Shown here in pieces: positions 59,824 to 64,000 of a DNA stretch of 64,000 nucleotides. Source of the DNA: Allomyces macrogynus ATCC 38327. Taxonomy: Eukaryota > Blastocladiomycota > Blastocladiomycetes > Blastocladiales > Blastocladiaceae. The translations under genes and the position numbers were made by a program. Below the pieces are notes generated by a model, which saw only the letters and a program-made list of their open reading frames with translations, did not search any database and was not told the origin of the DNA. How positions within the stretch are numbered: position 1 is the stretch's first letter; each line of letters begins with the position of its first letter. The DNA lies in NCBI GenBank assembly GCA_000151295.1, contig GG745328.1, forward strand, positions 398,567 to 462,566. The letters run 5' to 3'.

Positions 59824-61273
59824 CTATTTCCGCAAGCCTTCTCGCACAAGCTGCTCCCATAGTTCTTGGTTGAACGCCTTGATCTTGGCGTACACGCCTG
59901 CGAGCTGATCACGCTCGGCCGTGACTTCGGCCAACTGCCGCTCGAGCTGCTCCTCACGCGACTCCTCTTCTTCTTCCTCCTCCACCTCCTCCTCCTCGTC
60001 TTCCTGAGCCTCATGTTCCTCGGTCTCGCCATCGACATACACCGTCATGGCATCCTTTACACCCTCTTGCGCCTGGAAATACGCGACAGATGCGGCAAAG
60101 AGAGCGTCGGGGTCGAGACACGGCTCAATCTGCTCGGACCTTTCCGGGATCACGACCAAGTCGGTTGCCGGAATCAAGAACCGCGCGAGCGCCATCGCGA
60201 CCTTTGGCGGTCCATGCGCTTCGCCCAGGACCGACGCATGCACGTGCACGACGGGCGCTTTCCCCACCGCAAAACTGCGCACGACCGTGCGCGACGCCAC
60301 ATCCACGGCACGCACCGCCCCCGTCGCCGTGCCAATCAACACCGCCGCGCCCGACGGCGTCACCGCGACCGCCGTGGGCCGCGTATCCGCGAGAGTAGTG
60401 AACGGCGTGCGTCCACCGGCGGAGACCGTCGACGCGCCCGTGGTCATGTGCACGAGCGGCGTGTGGTAGACAGTGCCGTCGTCGGCGCCGACATAGAGCG
60501 CCTGGTCGAGCGGGTCGGTCATGATGCACCGCACGGGGGCCGGGTAGAGGACGGTCGCGAGAGTGGCGCCCGTAGCCAAGTCGTGCACGCGCACGGTGTG
60601 GTCGAGCGAGGCCGTGAACAGGCGCGCGTGCGCGCCGAGCGTGTGGCTGAAGTGCAGGTCGGTGATGGGCAGGGCGTGTGCGGGGAGCGCGTGCGTCGGG
60701 GTGCAGGTGGAGGTAGGAGTTGCGTGCGCGGGGTTCACGGTGCCCTTGACGAGACTGTTCGCGTGCAAGAGATCAATCAACGGCATTATGCGCAAGAGTG
60801 AATCAGAGTGCAAACGATGCATACGTTGTCAGCTCGTACACCTTGACCGCCGCATCGGCACTAGCCGTCGCGACCCACCGGTCATCGCGCGAGAACCGGA
60901 CGACCGTCACGGTCTGGAAATGCGCTTCGATCACGTTGAGCAGCGTACCGCTCGCGACATCCCACACGTAGACTTTCCCCGACTCGGCGCCCGCGATCAG
61001 GAACCGGCCCGACGCGGAGCTGGCGAGACACGTGAGCTTTTCGGGCAACGGCCACTTGGCAATGGGCTGATCGCGGTCGTGCGAGAAGACGGCAATGATG
61101 CCCTTGTCCTTTTGCAAAGCGGCGAAATGCGGGGTGGACGAGGACAGGGGCGCGACGGCGTGTGCGCTCGGCACGGTGCAGGGCTTGAAGGCGTGCAGCG
61201 TCTGGCCGGAATGCACATCGTAGAGCGCCGCCAACGGGTCGGCCGACGTGACGGCAAGAAACGCTTCGCGCAT
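59824..61273 (-). CDS. IPI3: WD40 protein Ipi3/WDR18 (Rix1 complex)
   Basis: Two exons (61273-60825 and 60754-59824; 70-bp intron, phase 2) code 459 residues. It starts MREAFLAVTSADPLAALYD. WD repeats are seen at LTCLASSASGRFLIAGAESG then VYVWDVASGTLL, VTVVRFSRDDRWVATASADA, and the family-specific LPITDLHFSHTLGAHARLFT then ASLDHTVRVHDLATG. A very acidic stretch (about ten Glu in a row broken by Val) precedes a C-terminal coiled coil (LERQLAEVTAERDQLAG). Ipi3/WDR18 is part of the Rix1 complex in pre-60S ribosome maturation, and also licenses replication. The upstream frame to 61438 is likely 5' UTR. Confidence 0.88.
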
Positions 61274-61823
61274 GGCTGGTAAGTTGATTTCGTCGTCTGA
61301 TTCGCTCGCTGGCTGTCGGTCGCTCTTGTTGGCTGCTGAACGTGGCGACCTGAAGTAAATAGTTTTGGTAATGCAATGAAATGGCCCAGCACGACTGATC
61401 AGATGCTCCCTCACCTGCGGTTGCAGCACAGTGGACATGGTCAAGTGAGCACACACTTCCTGTTGCTGGGCAGCATCTTTGGAGTGTTAACCCGAAAAAG
61501 GTGCGGGACACACACGCCTCACACCCCCAACCTCAGACAAACCTGCTGCAAACCTCACATGAACAGGTCCTGCGAACAGGGACCGCCTGCCCGCGTCATC
61601 GCCTCCATCGCCACGCCGTCCACGACCGAGCCCATCTCCTTGGCGACGACGAACCGCGACGCGATAAATTCTGCTTTGGACAGCGCGTGCATTCGCGTCC
61701 TCTCCCCACCCATCGCCACCAAGCACCCAACCAAGCCAGCTCACTTCGTGCCTCACCACCAGCGCGCATTTGTCGACCAAATCCCGCTCAACCGACCAAA
61801 TACCGACGCGACGCCGCTCCACC
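61274..61823. promoter_or_regulatory. Divergent promoter region, Ipi3 and ML-domain gene
   Basis: 550 bp between two oppositely oriented starts. No element is distinct enough to name. Confidence 0.4.
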
Positions 61824-62489
61824 ATGTCGCTCAACTCCGCCCCGCTCCTCGCCATCACGGCCGCGGCGCTCGCGCTCGTCCTCGTCGCGTCCGTGCCGGC
61901 CACGCACGCGTCGCCCGCGCCGAGCCTGTCCGACGCCTTTACCAACTTTGACCAGCACTCGTTCATCCAAGGTCTCGCACCCGCGCACTCGGATGGCCCG
62001 ATTACGATCCACTCCGTGGGCCCGTGCCGCAAAAACTCGGCGTCGGACCTGCTCGACCTCGAGGACCTCAAACTGATTCCGGACCCGCCACGCCGCGGCC
62101 AGAAGTTTGTCGTTGAGGCCAAAGGCACGCTGAAATCGACGCTCGAGCAAGGGTCGACCGTTCACGTGGTTGTGAAGCTCGGCAAGTTCATTCAGCTGCT
62201 CAAGCAGGACATGGACATGTGCAAGGAGATTGGTCAGGTTGGGATGGAGTGCCCCGTCCAGCCGGGCCCGATCGTGATTCGGTCCGAGTTTGATTTGCCC
62301 AGGGAGATTCCGCCGGTACGTTTTTTGCTTTTGTTGGTATTTGAGGGAGAGACAGGCGCGTTTGGAAGGAAGATTGACGTGTTGCGTCCTGTCGCTGTGT
62401 TTTAGGGCACTTTCTTCATCACGGCCGACGTCACGGACCAGGAGGGCGCGCAGGTGACGTGCATCCAGGCCCAGCTCACCTTCCACTAA
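61824..62489 (+). CDS. NPC2: ML-domain lipid-binding protein (NPC2 / PG-PI transfer type)
   Basis: Two exons (61824-62315 and 62406-62489) code 191 residues. The signal peptide is residues 1-29 (LLAITAAALALVLVASVPATHA). The ML domain spans about 60-191: ITIHSVGPCRK, LKLIPDPPRRGQKFVVEAKG, VHVVVKLGKFIQLL, MDMCKEIGQVGMECPV and GAQVTCIQAQLTF. The Cys positions and the PPxxG step fit the fungal NPC2/PG-PI transfer family, which bind sterol or phospholipid in the vacuolar/lysosomal lumen or secretory path. The second exon supplies the last two beta strands. The ligand is not determinable from sequence. Confidence 0.9.
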
Positions 62490-63153
62490 GCGCCGATGGT
62501 AAGCAGTGGACGTGGCGGGTCGGCACCGTGGACGCTGACGCGGGCTCGCCGCTGACCATAGGTGAGTCGCGGGTTTTGCTGATTTTTCTTCTTTCGTCGT
62601 TGTGTTGCGTTCCCCCACACACGTACGGTCATTGCACAAAGTCCACGCACGCGGAAATCTTTTGTACATCTTTTTGGGTTCCATTCGCTTCTCAACAACG
62701 CGTTCTCGTACATACACGCTCTGACATGACGAGCTTTGCCGACGCACGCTTCGTGCTTCAACAAACAGAACAGCACAACTTGAAGCTCCATTCATCGGCT
62801 CGGGACGCCGCACGACAGCATCCATCACTTGGCCACCATCGCGACGGTGCTGCTAATCCAATGCGATACACAGGATTGAAGTCTCGAATGCAGGAAGACA
62901 CGCTTGCGTCGAACGGTGAGGGCAAGACCAAATGGAGCGTTGAAGTTGAAGCGTTGAAGTTGAAGCGTTAAAATTGAAGCGAGCAGCAACGATGAAAAAT
63001 ATGGGAGTGGCGCGGTCAAGGAATAATAGACCACTTTCGTTTACCCCACCTGGGCCTGTTATTGTATCCACGTGATCCGTTGTCACCATCTGTCCACAGC
63101 ACAAGCCGCATCGCGTCCATCCCATCTCCCTCGAAACACTCTCCAATCACCAG
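62490..63153. other. Intergenic region
   Basis: 3' flank of the ML-domain gene and the left flank of a transposon remnant. A short GTTGAAGTT/GCGTTGAA repetition lies at about 62938-62982. No gene seen. Confidence 0.4.
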
Positions 63154-64000
63154 AATGCCGAGTCGGTGCTTTGTTGATGGCTGCCGCCGCACTGTCGGCA
63201 AGGAATCTGGCGTCAGCCGCTTTGAAGTGGACCCCAATCACGAGCGTATCCTGACCTACCCCACAGCTATGAGCACTACATTCGTGACCCCCTGACTGGT
63301 TTGCACGTGTGTCAAGCATGCACGACTGCTGCCGTTGCGGAACCTGCGTCGCGTGATCGGCCATATGGCCGCGCGGTTGTGTCTGTGACGCGCTTGCAAT
63401 CCATGAGCCCATTGCCATCACAACCTGCGCCTGCACAAAATGTCCGAATTCTTCGAATCCCCATGTGCCGATTTGTATTCAGCGACTAACTCCGACCGTT
63501 TAGCTGCCCACGCCGTCCACGACACGGGCAGCGCGTGTGAGACGTGAACCAGTTGCAGCACCTGCATCACCATTACCAGCTGCATGTTGCAGCCATGGGC
63601 GTGGCGGCCTGTCCAATGTCATTACACAGCAAAACTCAGCACTTTTTGCCGAGGTGGGCCAGTGCAAGAAAGTGATTGATGCCCAAGCTGCTGAGATTTT
63701 GGCAATGTGCACGACAATTGACCGCTGTGAGCTCGAGATTTGCAGTCTCAAACAGGTCATCGAGATTCAGAAGCAGCAGCAACTCGGTGCCCTGTCATGG
63801 GAGCATGTCAAGGTCGATGATATGGCCGTCCAGCTCTACACGGCGTTCCTGTGTGCCACGGTCTTTGATTGCTTTTTTGAGGCCCTTGGGCCTGCTACCT
63901 TGTACCTCAACCTCTGCCTGCCATGCCAGAAACGTGCAAGTGCGTCTGCCACACCTGGTGCAGGGGCTCAACCCACATCGACGAATCTGGAGCCTGACGC
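63154..64000 (+). mobile_element. Partial DDE-type transposon with N-terminal zinc module
   Basis: It starts MPSRCFVDGCRRTVGKESG, a C-x4-C pair followed in another frame by YEHYIRDPLTGLHVCQACT with C-x2-C, together like a THAP/BED-type zinc module. Downstream frames hold a helical segment (KVIDAQAAEILAMCTTID, then LEICSLKQVIEIQKQQQ) and VDDMAVQLYTAFLCATVF then CFFEALGPATLYLNL. That last part resembles the HTH that precedes DDE_4/Harbinger-type transposases. The frame changes several times, so it is decayed. The element runs off the window before any catalytic triad. Confidence 0.5.

Overview
This is a GC-rich eukaryotic nuclear window with dense genes split by short GT-AG introns (mostly 49-90 bp). 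The gene content suggests a flagellated (zoosporic) fungus. There is an outer-dynein-arm docking subunit (ODAD3/CCDC151-like), which only organisms with motile cilia keep, next to fungal-type housekeeping genes and a class C GPCR with bacterial-type periplasmic-binding domains. Blastocladiomycota or a chytrid is my inference; the window has no rRNA or marker that settles it.

Layout. 0.3-3.1 kb: Ser/Pro-rich coiled-coil protein. 3.9-5.2 kb: decayed Kelch gene. 5.9-7.9 kb: ODAD3-like gene. 8.1-10.5 kb (-): ATRIP-like checkpoint protein broken by apparent one-base frameshifts. 10.7-11.8 kb (-): HAD hydrolase. 12.6-13.3 kb: PXMP4 peroxisomal membrane protein. 14.0-15.7 kb: STE20/STRAD-like pseudokinase. 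16.5-18.2 kb (-): OLA1/YchF ATPase. 18.6-22.2 kb: two tandem F-box-like/LRR paralogues. 22.2-26.1 kb (-): a divergent Hsp70 with a repeat-array promoter and a deleted Hsp70 pseudogene. 26.7-28.0 kb: Ctr copper transporter. 28.3-29.9 kb: succinyl-CoA ligase beta. 30.5-32.6 kb: Rok1/DDX52 helicase. 33.0-37.1 kb: an F-box/LRR gene interrupted by a DDE transposon whose ends are arrays of roughly 20-bp phased repeats. 37.3-39.4 kb: P-loop GTPase-like gene. 39.7-41.1 kb (-): nucleoside hydrolase with a 17-nt microexon. 41.9-43.1 kb: Dim1. 43.5-46.4 kb (-): Rex1-type exonuclease. 47.4-48.4 kb: coiled-coil protein. 48.6-49.5 kb: F-box/LRR-family remnant. 50.05-50.15 kb: assembly gap. 51.2-55.3 kb (-): class C GPCR. 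55.8-58.9 kb: further LRR-family copies and a La-motif fragment carrying an in-frame TAG. 59.8-61.3 kb (-): Ipi3/WDR18. 61.8-62.5 kb: ML/NPC2 lipid-binding protein. 63.15 kb to the end: start of another decayed transposon.

Themes. Four genes (Rok1, Dim1, Ipi3 and Rex1) act in ribosome or RNA maturation; OLA1 is translation-linked. Six members of one F-box-like/LRR family are scattered through the window, most of them broken. Many conserved genes carry single-base frameshifts, often beside G, C or T runs. That pattern points partly to sequence errors, so "pseudogene" calls based on one indel are tentative.
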